DNA from: CAYXDR01 sp046498185
GTDB taxonomy: Bacteria; Desulfobacterota; DSM-4660; Desulfatiglandales; Desulfatiglandaceae
Direction of reading: 5' to 3'
Length of the DNA: 25,205 nt
NCBI GenBank assembly: GCA_046498185.1
Contig: JAWOBE010000114.1
Coordinates: 1 to 25,205, forward strand
Shown: positions 13,561 to 22,176 of the stretch, piece by piece
Position numbering within the stretch: position 1 is the stretch's first letter
Layout: the number at the start of each line of letters is the position of its first letter
Notes under the pieces: model-generated
What the model was told of the DNA's origin: nothing
Seen by the model: only the letters and a program-made list of their open reading frames with translations
Database searches by the model: none
Made by a program: the position numbers and the translations under genes

Positions 13561-15675
13561 TTATGATTTTTTATTCCCGGAATCCTTTTGCAGAAGCTTT
13601 GATTTAACGATAAATATTCCTGCCAGAATCGCAGCCGCTAAAGCAGTGAGCAGCGCAAAACTCCCCAGACCCGGGTCCTTGATCGCCGATTCAATTTGAT
13701 GCTCGAAAAGGGTGATTGCGATGATCCCGGGAGCCATTCCGATAATTGTCCCCAGCAAAAAATCCATCAGGCGAATGTGGCTCGCGCCGGCGACAAGATT
13801 GACTACGGCAAACGGGGCAATGGGTATGATCCGGACGGTTCCGACCGCTATGACACCGTGTCGGGCGAGTCTTTTGCTCAGGCGGTTCACCCGGGATCCA
13901 GACAATCGGCTTACCCTGTCTCTCCCCAGCCAGTGACCAATCCCGTAAGTCGTTACAGAGGAGAGAACGCATCCAAGAATTGAATATAGAATACCGTCGA
14001 TGGGACCGAAAGTAAAGGCTGTGACAAGGATCAACAGCGTTACCGGGAACATCACCAGGCTTCCCGCTACATAAGCCGAGAGGATTATAAGCGGAGAAGC
14101 TGCCTGGTTTTTCAAATAAGCACCCGCGGCCGCCATTGCATCCCGGTCGAGCCATTCTGAGAGAGGCGTCCATTTCCATACTGCCGCTAAACAGAGCAAA
14201 ATGAGAAGCAGGATAAACCACCGCAGGTTGTGACTGCTGGTTTCGGCTGCGTCTTCAGGGACCAGTTCTTCGACGAGTTTGTTAAAATCAATGGGCTCCA
14301 CAGGGTCGACAGGAGAATCGAAAATCAGGTCGGTGGCCCAGGGGATTTCTTCTTCGGGAAAAGGCAACAGGGTTCTACCAGTCCCTTTCAACCGCTCGAT
14401 ACCTCTGATAAGCGATTTTTCATCTTCTATTGCATGGGAAACCTCATCAGTGGTTAAACCAAGGTGTTCGCCAAGCAGCCGGCTCTGAAAGGCGAATATC
14501 CCGTTTTCGGTATATTTTTTTCCGGAAGACTCGACTGCGAGGTCACATTCAGTGTCTACACCCATCGACCGATTGCTGAGGTTTGATGAGCCTATTCTGA
14601 CAAATGTGCCGTCGGCTATCATCACTTTAGCGTGAACATTAAGCACTTCTCCGTCAAGCCCCGGCACTTCCGGGTAATAGACCCGCAGGCGCCCGTAGGC
14701 ATCAGCCTCCCTGAGATGAGAGAGCATCCTGGCACGAAGGACGCCCATGGTCGCTTCTTCCAGCCAGTCCGAATCAACACGTAGAACAACCACGATTTCC
14801 GGGCCTTCCGCCTGCCTTAGACTTTCGGCGATTGCTTTTCCCACCGAAAAAGATGAGAGGTATTGGTTTTCAATATAAATGAAACGTTCTGCCGCGCCTA
14901 TCGTGTCGAGGTAGAGGGCTTCGACCTCCCTGACAGCTTCGTGGCTATTATGCTCAGGGTCGGTTCGCACAATTGCTATGTCTATTTTTTCCAGGTCAGC
15001 GCGAAGCCCCGGCGGCCATGGATCGTGACGAACCGTTCGCGGAGCTTCGAGTCTTTCTCCGGTGGCGCGAAGCCACCGCGTTCTGAATAATTCCCCCAGA
15101 GTTGCGGCCGCTTCGCCGTCCACCGCCATCTGGACATCATGGAAAGGACCGTAGGGTTTTCCGGAAGGGTCGACCCGGCGGGGGTCATTCGGGATATGTT
15201 CAGGCGTGTCCCACCTGTTTTTCGTGAGATCAATTCCTCCGGCAAATGCGACTTTGTCATCGATTACGACCACTTTCTGGTGATGACATCCTCCCAATGG
15301 GTGGTTGTTGTCCAGCCGAAAGTCAATGCGATTGTTTTTTCGCCACGGGAGCTTGAAGACGGGGAATAATTGCCTCTCCGCAGCGTATATAACAGCAAAG
15401 TCCCATTCAAGTATTTTGACGTGAAGGGATTTATGCTTTTTCACCACATAGTTCATCAATTCCCACAGGCGATTGGGAGGGCCTTTTCTATTCTTTTTTT
15501 CGAAAAGTTTGATCCTACTGTCTATATCCCAGCAGGCGATCAAAACGGATTTGTCGGCCCGGGCGGCCGCGTCTGCAAAAGCCTCGAAGTACGCTGCAGC
15601 GTCCACTAGAAAAGCGACTCTGCCAGCTTTTCTTATTCGCCAGCAGTTTTTTCCTTCTGCGAGAATCGATTTCAT
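13561..15675 (-). CDS. Phospholipase D-like / VTT (DedA-type) membrane fusion protein
   Basis: The start is taken at ATG 15675 (MKSILAEGKN, 704 residues); a TTG three codons upstream is possible and no clear Shine-Dalgarno helps. The N-terminal two thirds is a phospholipase D/cardiolipin synthase-type domain with both HKD motifs: HHQKVVVIDD (near residue 132) followed by GGIDLT, and VHAKVMIADG (near 347) followed by GSSNLSNRS. After a linker come a membrane helix (about 486-502) and a SNARE-associated/VTT domain (about 525-665). The VTT landmarks are FTFGPIDGILYSILGCVLSS, GHWLGRD, RIIPIAPFAVVNLVAG and GTIIGMAPG. PLD enzymes make or cut phosphatidyl bonds, while VTT/DedA proteins are implicated in moving lipids between leaflets. 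Substrate is unknown. It is the upstream partner of the EEP-fold gene and is divergent from the RND operon. Confidence 0.88.
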   Translation of the reverse strand: MKSILAEGKNCWRIRKAGRVAFLVDAAAYFEAFADAAARADKSVLIACWDIDSRIKLFEKKNRKGPPNRLWELMNYVVKKHKSLHVKILEWDFAVIYAAERQLFPVFKLPWRKNNRIDFRLDNNHPLGGCHHQKVVVIDDKVAFAGGIDLTKNRWDTPEHIPNDPRRVDPSGKPYGPFHDVQMAVDGEAAATLGELFRTRWLRATGERLEAPRTVRHDPWPPGLRADLEKIDIAIVRTDPEHNSHEAVREVEALYLDTIGAAERFIYIENQYLSSFSVGKAIAESLRQAEGPEIVVVLRVDSDWLEEATMGVLRARMLSHLREADAYGRLRVYYPEVPGLDGEVLNVHAKVMIADGTFVRIGSSNLSNRSMGVDTECDLAVESSGKKYTENGIFAFQSRLLGEHLGLTTDEVSHAIEDEKSLIRGIERLKGTGRTLLPFPEEEIPWATDLIFDSPVDPVEPIDFNKLVEELVPEDAAETSSHNLRWFILLLILLCLAAVWKWTPLSEWLDRDAMAAAGAYLKNQAASPLIILSAYVAGSLVMFPVTLLILVTAFTFGPIDGILYSILGCVLSSVTTYGIGHWLGRDRVSRLSGSRVNRLSKRLARHGVIAVGTVRIIPIAPFAVVNLVAGASHIRLMDFLLGTIIGMAPGIIAITLFEHQIESAIKDPGLGSFALLTALAAAILAGIFIVKSKLLQKDSGNKKS

Positions 15676-16047
15676 AATAAGCAAATGATCGGCCGGAGTC
15701 TGAATAGCGCACCGTCATGTGTACCCGGAAAGAGCACTTTCATGCTTTTTTGGTGCTAAGGTATGCAGATAATCTCCTGCGCCGGGAGGTTTGTCAACCT
15801 GTCGGCGCAAATAATTCCGAAAGATGAAGCATAACCGAGCTTCTGGATTTCACGGAGCCGTCGAGAGTTATAAGGAAATGCAGGGTGGAAATCGATGTGA
15901 TTCGTAGCATTGGTTCCTGGATGGAAAAGATCTAGACAAACTGTTGATAAAATAATAGGTTTTGTGCCGCTAGCATTTTTTCTCAACCAGGATTATCCGG
16001 GGAACACCAGGCCCGAAGAACGTTTTTAATGTTTTGATGAGGTGGCT
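15676..16047. promoter_or_regulatory. Divergent intergenic region with a strong hairpin at 15778-15809
   Basis: This 372-bp region lies between the divergent PLD-VTT and RND operons and should hold both promoters. The clearest element is an inverted repeat: TGCGCCG (15778-15784) pairs with CGGCGCA (15803-15809), and AGGTT (15787-15791) pairs with AACCT (15796-15800). It closes a TGTC loop with only a 2x2 internal mismatch. No U-run follows on either strand, so it is not a standard terminator. No convincing sigma70 or sigma54 promoter was found. GATGAGGTGG just before 16048 is the ribosome binding site of the adaptor gene. Confidence 0.5.
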
Positions 16048-17121
16048 ATGAAGCATTCTGTATTTTCTATATTTGTATTGATTTTTCTAAATATTATGCT
16101 CGCCATTCCGGCCCTGGGGCAGCAGCAGTCGGGGCCTTCGAAGGTGGTGACGACCTTGGTGCAGGAAGTGATGGTTGCGGAAAGCTCCTCAGTGACCGGC
16201 ACCCTTCATTACGATACCGTAGGGAAGCTTTCCGCCGACGTTTCGGGACTTGTACAGTCCGTCGAGTTTGACGAAGGGGATGCAGTGAACAGTGGCGACA
16301 TTATGGTCAGGCTGAACACAGATTTCGTCGATAAGGACATCGAACTGGTCCGCATCAGGATGCGGCTGGTGGGTGTCAGGATAGAAAATGTCGAGAAGGA
16401 TCTTGAGCGCACCAGAAAGCTGTTAAAAGAATCCTCTGCCACTGAAAAGGCTTATGACGACCTCCGATTCTCACTTCGCGAACTCAACACCGAGAAAGAA
16501 GCTTTGGCGAAAGAGTTGGACATCGCCAGGCTCAAAAAGGCCAAAAGCGTGGTAGTCGCTCCCTTTGACGGTATTGTTCTCGAAAAGACCGTGGGAGTGG
16601 GTGACTGGCTGGCTCCCGGCTCCGTGTTCTGTGAGCTGGGAGCTTTGGACGATTTATGTGTAAAGGTGCCGGTTTCAGAAGAGCTGGTCAAGTTTTCGCG
16701 TAAAGGCGAAACACTGGACGTCTACCTTGTGGCCTTGGAAAGGTCAGTTCAGGGGATCGTGACAGGCGTTTTGCCCGTGGCTGACCTAAGAACAAAAAAC
16801 GTGACCGTCAAAATCAAAATTTCCAGAATCGATGGAGCCGTCGAGAACATGTCGGCCTTAGTCAGGATTCCGATAGCTGAACCCAGAAAATTTCCACTCG
16901 TTCCAAGAGCATCAATTGTGAATCTTCAAGGAAATCAAACCATATTTACGATAAAAGACGGCAAATCCGCGCCGGTTCCGGTTCGGGTGGCGGGTTACAA
17001 GGGAGCCTATGCGGCGGTTGAGGGCCCGGGGATCGGCGAAGGGATGCCGGTGATCGTCGACGGTGCCGAAAGGTTGAGACCAGGGCAACCTGTGGAAGTC
17101 GTTCGTAGAGAAGGAGAGTAG
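16048..17121 (+). CDS. RND efflux periplasmic adaptor (membrane fusion protein)
   Basis: The protein has 357 residues from ATG 16048; an in-frame GTG at 16042 overlaps the Shine-Dalgarno GATGAGGTGG and is less likely. A signal peptide is visible (MKHSVF, then a hydrophobic core to IPALG, cleavage near ALG/QQQ). Adaptor layout follows. A split lipoyl domain has its first half VSGLVQSVEFDEGDAV (65-80) and its second half APFDGIVLEKTVGVGDWLAPG (171-191). A short coiled-coil hairpin (about 92-165) lies between them, then beta-barrel and membrane-proximal parts. The gene ends at TAG 17119-17121, with the permease start only 6 bp later. Substrate is unknown. No outer-membrane factor gene is nearby, so a TolC-type partner must come from elsewhere. 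Confidence 0.88.
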   Translation: MKHSVFSIFVLIFLNIMLAIPALGQQQSGPSKVVTTLVQEVMVAESSSVTGTLHYDTVGKLSADVSGLVQSVEFDEGDAVNSGDIMVRLNTDFVDKDIELVRIRMRLVGVRIENVEKDLERTRKLLKESSATEKAYDDLRFSLRELNTEKEALAKELDIARLKKAKSVVVAPFDGIVLEKTVGVGDWLAPGSVFCELGALDDLCVKVPVSEELVKFSRKGETLDVYLVALERSVQGIVTGVLPVADLRTKNVTVKIKISRIDGAVENMSALVRIPIAEPRKFPLVPRASIVNLQGNQTIFTIKDGKSAPVPVRVAGYKGAYAAVEGPGIGEGMPVIVDGAERLRPGQPVEVVRREGE

Positions 17122-17127
17122 TTGTCA

Positions 17128-20100
17128 ATGGATTTCCTCAAATACGCAATTTCAAGGCCGGTAACCGTTGCGGTGGGTGCGATTCTGGTTCTCCTTTTCG
17201 GCGTTATCGGGATTATTCGGCTGCCTGTGCAGCTCGCTCCGGACACTGAACTTCCCCAGATAGAAGTTTTTACGATGTGGCCCGGGGCCACACCCAGTGA
17301 AATCGAAAGCGAAATCGTCGAAAAACAGGAGGATAAATTCAAGAGTCTGAGGAATCTTCAGAAGATGGAGAGCTCTTCATATAACGATCTCGCCAGGGTG
17401 ACTTTAACCTTCGGCCTCGAAACCGAAATAAACACCGCTGTTTTGAGAGTTTCAAATAAACTTGATGAAGTATGGGACTACCCGGATAACGTCAAGAACC
17501 CCATCATCAACACCTCCGGTGCCAATGCAAAACCTATGATCATCCTGCAGATCAAGATGCGGGAGGGCGATCCAGCCGAGGTTATGAAGTATCAGACCTA
17601 TTTCGAAAACGAAATCCGCCAATACCTTGAAAGGATAGAAGGAGTCGCATCTCTGCTCGTTTTCGGAGGAACCGAAGATCAGCTTGAAATCGTTCTGGAT
17701 CCTCAAAAAATGGCCCGGTATGGCGTGACGATCGACGACGTGATCGGTCGGGTCGTAGCCGCCAATCAGGACACCGCAGCAGGCCTTCTCGGGATAGACC
17801 GCAAAAATTACCGAATAAGGACTTCGGCCAAATTTCAGGATCCGGCGGATCCTTTGGAAGTCGTCGTATACGAAGACGGGGCCAGGCGCATACGGCTGAA
17901 GGATATCGCCGTTACACGGATCGGGTACGCACCACAGTTCGTAAGCATCATGGATGAGGGCGCAGAATCCATCGTGATCATCATCAGGCGGGAAGGGGGC
18001 GCCAACGTGCTTGAAGTCGTGGAGCGCGTGCGCGCGGAGGTCGAGCGGCTGAACCGCGAGGTGCTCCCTGGAAAGAACCTGATGATCAAGTGGTCTCATG
18101 ACGAATCACCTTATATTCTCAAGGCAATCGACATCGTCCGGAATAATGTATTCATCGGCGGTATCCTGGCGATCGCGGTGCTTCTCCTATTCTTGAGGAG
18201 CGTCCGCTCGACGCTGGTTACCGCCATTGCAATTCCGGTATCGGCTATGGGAGCTTTTATTTTTCTATGGTTGCTCAACCGGAATTTAAACGTGGTGAGC
18301 CTTGCCGGCATTTCCTTCGCCGTGGGGATGCTGGTGGACAATTCCATCGTGGTCCTTGAAAACATCGATCGGCACAGAAACATGGGCAAAAGCATCGCCC
18401 AGGCCGCCTATGAAGGTGCAAAAGAAGTTTACGGCGCTGTGGTTGCCTCCACCTTGACCACAGTTGCGGTCTTTTTGCCGGTTATTTTCATGCGGGAGGA
18501 GGCCGGGCAGCTTTTCAAGGATATCGCCATAGCGGTTACTTCTTCAATATTTCTGAGCCTGATCGTCTCGGTGACATTGATACCCTCGGGGATGAATTTC
18601 CTGTATGGCGGATCCAGCCGTAAAAAACCCGGGAAAAAAAGCTTCGTTGATTCGATAGGGGGTTTTTTCTCGAAACTGATAATGACTCTTTCAGGGTTGT
18701 TTCAGAAAAACGTGCTCACACGACTCGTTTGTATTCTGGGGTTCACTGCATTTTCGATTTTTACAGCCTGGTATCTGATGCCGAAGGCGGAATATCTTCC
18801 CCAGGGAAACCAGAACATCATTATGAACGTTTTGGTGCCTCCTCCCGGTTATTCCGCCGAAAAGCGGAAGGAAGTCGGTCTATATATATATGAACAGGTG
18901 GAGCCCTATATCAAAGAGGACGGCAGGGATGGAATACCTCAGCTGGATAATGTTTTTTATGTATCCTCTGATATGTTCTCATTCGTTGGAATGACCTGCG
19001 TCGAGGAGCATGAAACGGAAGTCAAGAAACTTATTCCTTTGATGAATAAAGTTATAAGAACCATTCCGGATATGCTCGGTGTAAGCATCCAGCCGGGGAT
19101 ATTCGAATCCCAGATAGGAAGGGGCCGTACGGTGGAAGTGAATGTTTCCGGAGAGGATCTCGGCGCTATAGTGCAGTCCGCTGGAATGCTTTTCGGCGCC
19201 CTTCATGAGGCCATCCCGGACGCGCAGATCCGGCCTGTGCCGTCTCTGGAGCTTTCCTATCCCGAATGCAATATTGTCCCGGACAAACGAAAGCTTGCTG
19301 CAAGCGGCCTGAACGAGACAGTCCTGGGTGTGTATGTGGATGCATTGATGAACGGGCGTGCCATAGACGAATACCGACCGGACGGCGGCTATCAAATCGA
19401 CCTGGTGGTGCGCGGGGACGAAGAAAAATTTAAAACACCGGAGGATATCCTTAATTGTTCGATCGTCAACAATTTCGGTAAGCTTGTGAGGATAGGGGAT
19501 GTGGCCCGGATCGAATACACGATGGGCATGACCCAGATCGACCGTCTTGAGAAAAGACGCAACGTACGCCTGGAAGTTTCGCCTTCTGAGGATTTGCCGC
19601 TGCAGGCGGCGATGGAGGTGATCGACGGGGTCGTAGGAGGCTTGAAGCAGCAAGGGCGCCTTGCAAATGTAATGGTCGGAGTGGGCGGAAGCGCCGATAA
19701 ACTCGTTCAGACCCGGATGGCGCTCCAGTGGAATTTTTTGCTGGCGTTGATAATCGTTTATCTTTTGATGTCTTCGTTGTTCGAAAACTTTTTATACCCT
19801 TTCATTATAATGTTTTCGGTGCCGCTCGCAGCCGCCGGAGGGTTTATCGGCCTGTGGCTGGCCAATCAACTGATCGCCCCCCAGCCCCTTGATGTTCTGA
19901 CGATGCTGGGCTTCGTGATTCTTATCGGAACGGTGGTCAATAACGCCATCCTTATCGTTCACCAGTCGTTGAACAATGTGCGCTATGAGGGGATGGAAGA
20001 GATGCAGGCCATCCGGGAATCTGTGAGAACCAGAATCCGGCCCATTTTTATGAGTGCTTCGACGAGCCTTTTCGCATTGATCCCGCTGGTGCTTTCCACG

Positions 20101-20253
20101 GGTTCAGGAAGTGAAATGTACCGGGGCATCGGGTCCGTGCTACTTGGGGGGTTGATGCTTTCGTCCGTCTTCACACTGTTCGTGATCCCGGCGCTTTTGG
20201 CTTTTTTTATCGGCTTTGAAACCAGGAAAAAGAAGGGAGAAGAAGGAGGTTAA
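17128..20253 (+). CDS. RND-family efflux permease (AcrB/HAE1-like)
   Basis: The protein has 1041 residues from ATG 17128, full RND length. A TTG at 17122 is 6 bp upstream and better spaced from AAGGAGAG, so it could be used. The first helix region MDFLKYAISRPVTVAVGAILVLLFGVIGI and the porter-domain stretch PGATPSEIESEIVEKQEDKF are characteristic. Two sets of membrane helices flank two large periplasmic loops (about 30-330 and 555-870). In helix 4, GMLVDNSIVVLENIDRH has Asp404 but Asn405 at the place of AcrB Asp408. In helix 10, GTVVNNAILIVHQ has Asn938 at the place of AcrB Lys940. The relay therefore differs from AcrB, a variant also found in other RND lineages. It is paired with the upstream adaptor. 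Hydrophobic drug or lipid-like substrates are possible, but none can be named. Confidence 0.92.
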   Translation: MDFLKYAISRPVTVAVGAILVLLFGVIGIIRLPVQLAPDTELPQIEVFTMWPGATPSEIESEIVEKQEDKFKSLRNLQKMESSSYNDLARVTLTFGLETEINTAVLRVSNKLDEVWDYPDNVKNPIINTSGANAKPMIILQIKMREGDPAEVMKYQTYFENEIRQYLERIEGVASLLVFGGTEDQLEIVLDPQKMARYGVTIDDVIGRVVAANQDTAAGLLGIDRKNYRIRTSAKFQDPADPLEVVVYEDGARRIRLKDIAVTRIGYAPQFVSIMDEGAESIVIIIRREGGANVLEVVERVRAEVERLNREVLPGKNLMIKWSHDESPYILKAIDIVRNNVFIGGILAIAVLLLFLRSVRSTLVTAIAIPVSAMGAFIFLWLLNRNLNVVSLAGISFAVGMLVDNSIVVLENIDRHRNMGKSIAQAAYEGAKEVYGAVVASTLTTVAVFLPVIFMREEAGQLFKDIAIAVTSSIFLSLIVSVTLIPSGMNFLYGGSSRKKPGKKSFVDSIGGFFSKLIMTLSGLFQKNVLTRLVCILGFTAFSIFTAWYLMPKAEYLPQGNQNIIMNVLVPPPGYSAEKRKEVGLYIYEQVEPYIKEDGRDGIPQLDNVFYVSSDMFSFVGMTCVEEHETEVKKLIPLMNKVIRTIPDMLGVSIQPGIFESQIGRGRTVEVNVSGEDLGAIVQSAGMLFGALHEAIPDAQIRPVPSLELSYPECNIVPDKRKLAASGLNETVLGVYVDALMNGRAIDEYRPDGGYQIDLVVRGDEEKFKTPEDILNCSIVNNFGKLVRIGDVARIEYTMGMTQIDRLEKRRNVRLEVSPSEDLPLQAAMEVIDGVVGGLKQQGRLANVMVGVGGSADKLVQTRMALQWNFLLALIIVYLLMSSLFENFLYPFIIMFSVPLAAAGGFIGLWLANQLIAPQPLDVLTMLGFVILIGTVVNNAILIVHQSLNNVRYEGMEEMQAIRESVRTRIRPIFMSASTSLFALIPLVLSTGSGSEMYRGIGSVLLGGLMLSSVFTLFVIPALLAFFIGFETRKKKGEEGG

Positions 20254-20259
20254 AGGGTT

Positions 20260-20298
20260 AAATTGACAAAATGCCATGAGTTGTCTATTTCTATAGAC
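20260..20298 (+). terminator. Weak AT-rich hairpins after the RND permease gene
   Basis: AAATTGACAA (20260-20269) and TTGTCTATTT (20281-20290) are inverted repeats (9 of 10 pairs, 11-base loop) ending in a short T-rich stretch. A competing perfect 6-bp hairpin, GTCTAT/ATAGAC with a TTCT loop, occupies 20283-20298. Either could contribute to termination of the RND operon. The stems are weak and there is no long U-run, so this is tentative. Confidence 0.3.
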
Positions 20299-20334
20299 CC
20301 CTTGGAGAAGTCTCAGGCAGCGGTGGCTTTCGTG

Positions 20335-20362
20335 TTGACACATTTCTTCGCTAATTTATAAT
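20335..20362 (+). promoter_or_regulatory. Consensus sigma70 promoter for the sigma54-activator gene
   Basis: TTGACA (20335-20340) and TATAAT (20357-20362) both match the sigma70 consensus exactly and are 16 bp apart. The start of transcription is expected near 20369, giving a leader of about 73 bases before the TTG start at 20442. It suggests strong constitutive supply of the regulator unless a repressor acts here; no operator was recognised. Confidence 0.85.
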
Positions 20363-20441
20363 GTGAAATAGTATGCATTTCTGATCCAATGCGATGAGGT
20401 AAAGTTAAGACGGCTTTTGTGGAGAGAGGAGAGAAGCGGTT

Positions 20442-21878
20442 TTGGAGAAAAGTGGCCAAAAACCCATTCATCTTGCCAAGCCTATTATAGATACGGAAGG
20501 CTGTTGTCTGACCGGAAACGTCGAGGGACTTGTCGAAGTTTTTCAAGTTGTATTCGATAACGCTTATTCAGGGATCATCCTGTGTGATAAAAATTCCCGC
20601 ATACTGTATATGAATAAATTTTACGCTGACCTCTTGCGCACAAACAGTTATGAGGCTGTCGGGCAGCACATAAAGAAGTTTTTCCCATCTTCGCGACTTC
20701 CGGGCGTCTTGGAGACTGGCCGTATGGAGCTAAGACGGAGATGCAGCCTCCGGTCGGATCTGGAGCTTTTGGTTAACCGGATACCAATCGTCAGCAACGG
20801 GGAGGCCGTCGGAGTCGTTCTTCAAACAGTATTCAAAAATTATGCGGAAATCCATGAATTGATGAACCGAATGAGCCAGCTTGAAAATAAAGTAAATTAT
20901 TACAAGCGTGGGCTTGACAGCGTACTCACCGCGAACTACAGCTTCGATTCCATCATTGGGCGCAGCCCGCGTCTGCTCGAGGCCAAGGCGATGGCGGCCA
21001 AATATGCTGAGACGGACGGCTCTGTGCTTATCCTGGGTGCGACGGGAACCGGCAAGGAGCTTTTCGCACATGCGGTTCATATGGCAAGTCCCCGAAGCCA
21101 GGAGGCCTTCGCTTGTGTCAATTGTGCCGCAATCCCGAAAGAATTGATAGAATCCGAGCTTTTTGGCTATGAAACGGGAGCTTTCACGGGAGCTAGCCCT
21201 AAAGGCAAATCCGGGAAAATCCAACTTGCTGAGGGTGGCACGCTGTTTCTAGATGAGATCGGCGACTTGCCGCTGAGTGCTCAAGCCAAGCTGTTGAGGG
21301 TGCTTGAAACCAAAGAGATCGAAAAGCTCGGTGGGCTTAAAAAGCTCAAAATCGATTTCAGGCTGGTTGCTGCCACGAACAAGGACCTTCGGTCAATGAT
21401 AAGCTGCGCCGAATTCCGAGAGGATCTCTTTTATCGTTTAAACACGATGTGTGTAGAAATTCCTGCTCTGGCCGAACGTCCTGAAGACATTCCGGTCCTG
21501 ATTTCTCATTTTCTTTATGCTATGGGAAGGCCTTTGATGCGTATCGGCGATAGGGCGATGAGGCTTCTGGAAAGCTATTCATGGCCCGGAAATGTCCGGG
21601 AACTCAAAAACGCGATTCAAAGGGCTGTAAGCCTTGCAGATGGTATGATTGTACACAGGGAGCATCTTCCCTACGAAATCCGTTCTTTCGACTCAGGCCG
21701 CAGGAACCAGGGGCCGGTCAAGGTTCTTTCGAAAGAAGTGGGGCTTTTTGAAAAAAATATCATCAGCGAGGTTTTGTCCCGGGCCGGCGGGAATATGAGT
21801 CGTACCGCCAGGCTCCTGGGTATTTCCCGCTCGACTCTTTACGAGAAATGCCGTGCCTATGATATCCGTTATTCTTGA
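20442..21878 (+). CDS. Sigma54-dependent transcriptional activator (PAS-AAA+-Fis HTH)
   Basis: The protein has 478 residues. The start is a TTG (20442) preceded by AGAGGAGAG; an in-frame TAA at 20406 and no closer ATG leave it as the only sensible start. Residues about 28-140 form a PAS-type sensor (VFDNAYSGIILCDKNSRILYMNKFYADLL). A short coiled linker follows. The AAA+ domain has Walker A GATGTGKE (199-206), the sigma54-contact loop GAFTGA (246-251), Walker B GGTLFLDEIGDL (265-276), the REDLFYRLN region (326-334) and WPGNVRELKNAI (381-392). The Fis-type helix-turn-helix is GGNMSRTARLLGISRSTLYEKCRAY (449-473). There is no receiver domain, so it is not a classical response regulator; the PAS domain probably senses a ligand or redox state. 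The likely target is the oxidoreductase operon just downstream. Confidence 0.95.
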   Translation: MEKSGQKPIHLAKPIIDTEGCCLTGNVEGLVEVFQVVFDNAYSGIILCDKNSRILYMNKFYADLLRTNSYEAVGQHIKKFFPSSRLPGVLETGRMELRRRCSLRSDLELLVNRIPIVSNGEAVGVVLQTVFKNYAEIHELMNRMSQLENKVNYYKRGLDSVLTANYSFDSIIGRSPRLLEAKAMAAKYAETDGSVLILGATGTGKELFAHAVHMASPRSQEAFACVNCAAIPKELIESELFGYETGAFTGASPKGKSGKIQLAEGGTLFLDEIGDLPLSAQAKLLRVLETKEIEKLGGLKKLKIDFRLVAATNKDLRSMISCAEFREDLFYRLNTMCVEIPALAERPEDIPVLISHFLYAMGRPLMRIGDRAMRLLESYSWPGNVRELKNAIQRAVSLADGMIVHREHLPYEIRSFDSGRRNQGPVKVLSKEVGLFEKNIISEVLSRAGGNMSRTARLLGISRSTLYEKCRAYDIRYS

Positions 21879-21953
21879 GGCTAAAACACTGTAGAAGATT
21901 CAGTTTGCAGGTTTTCAGCTGGTGCCCTCGGTATCGAAGGGTGACCGATTGTT

Positions 21954-21971
21954 TGTCCGGGTTTCCGGACA
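21954..21971 (+). promoter_or_regulatory. Upstream activator site 1 (palindrome TGTCCGGGTTTCCGGACA)
   Basis: An 18-bp inverted repeat with perfect 7-bp arms TGTCCGG/CCGGACA. The symmetry continues outward (TTGT at 21949-21952 with ACAA at 21973-21976), giving 11 of 12 paired positions per arm. Its centre is about 290 bp upstream of the predicted sigma54 transcription start. A similar 18-bp palindrome lies 110 bp downstream. It is likely the binding site of the Fis-type activator encoded at 20442-21878 (inference). Confidence 0.75.
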
Positions 21972-22063
21972 TACAAGCCATACTGTATTCGGACGCGTGT
22001 TTATTCGTTTATTTCCCTGAATATCACCCCTTGATTTATTGATTATGTTTACAATCTGGTACC

Positions 22064-22081
22064 TGTCCGGAAATTCGGACA
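22064..22081 (+). promoter_or_regulatory. Upstream activator site 2 (palindrome TGTCCGGAAATTCGGACA)
   Basis: An 18-bp inverted repeat with arms TGTCCG and CGGACA and the same spacing as site 1; the shared form is TGTCCG-N6-CGGACA. Its centre is about 180 bp upstream of the predicted start, within the usual 80-200 bp window for sigma54 enhancers. Related half-sites (TTCGGAC near 21988, ATCCGG near 22083 and 22144) lie around it. Confidence 0.75.
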
Positions 22082-22176
22082 TATCCGGAACGCAAGACAG
22101 CCTTAAGCGTGATTTAAACCGTGAAAAGGATACCGTTTGAAATATCCGGCGGCGTGTAATCCAAAAAAACTTTAAT

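Noticed and set aside
15731..15775. A sigma54-like promoter (TGGTGC...TATGC) before the RND operon.
   Set aside because: The GG-to-GC spacing is 13 rather than 12 bp and neither half matches well.
15756..15986. A 76-codon minus-strand open frame in the PLD-VTT / RND divergent region.
   Set aside because: No ribosome binding site or recognisable domain, and it runs through the strong hairpin at 15778-15809. It is most likely chance.
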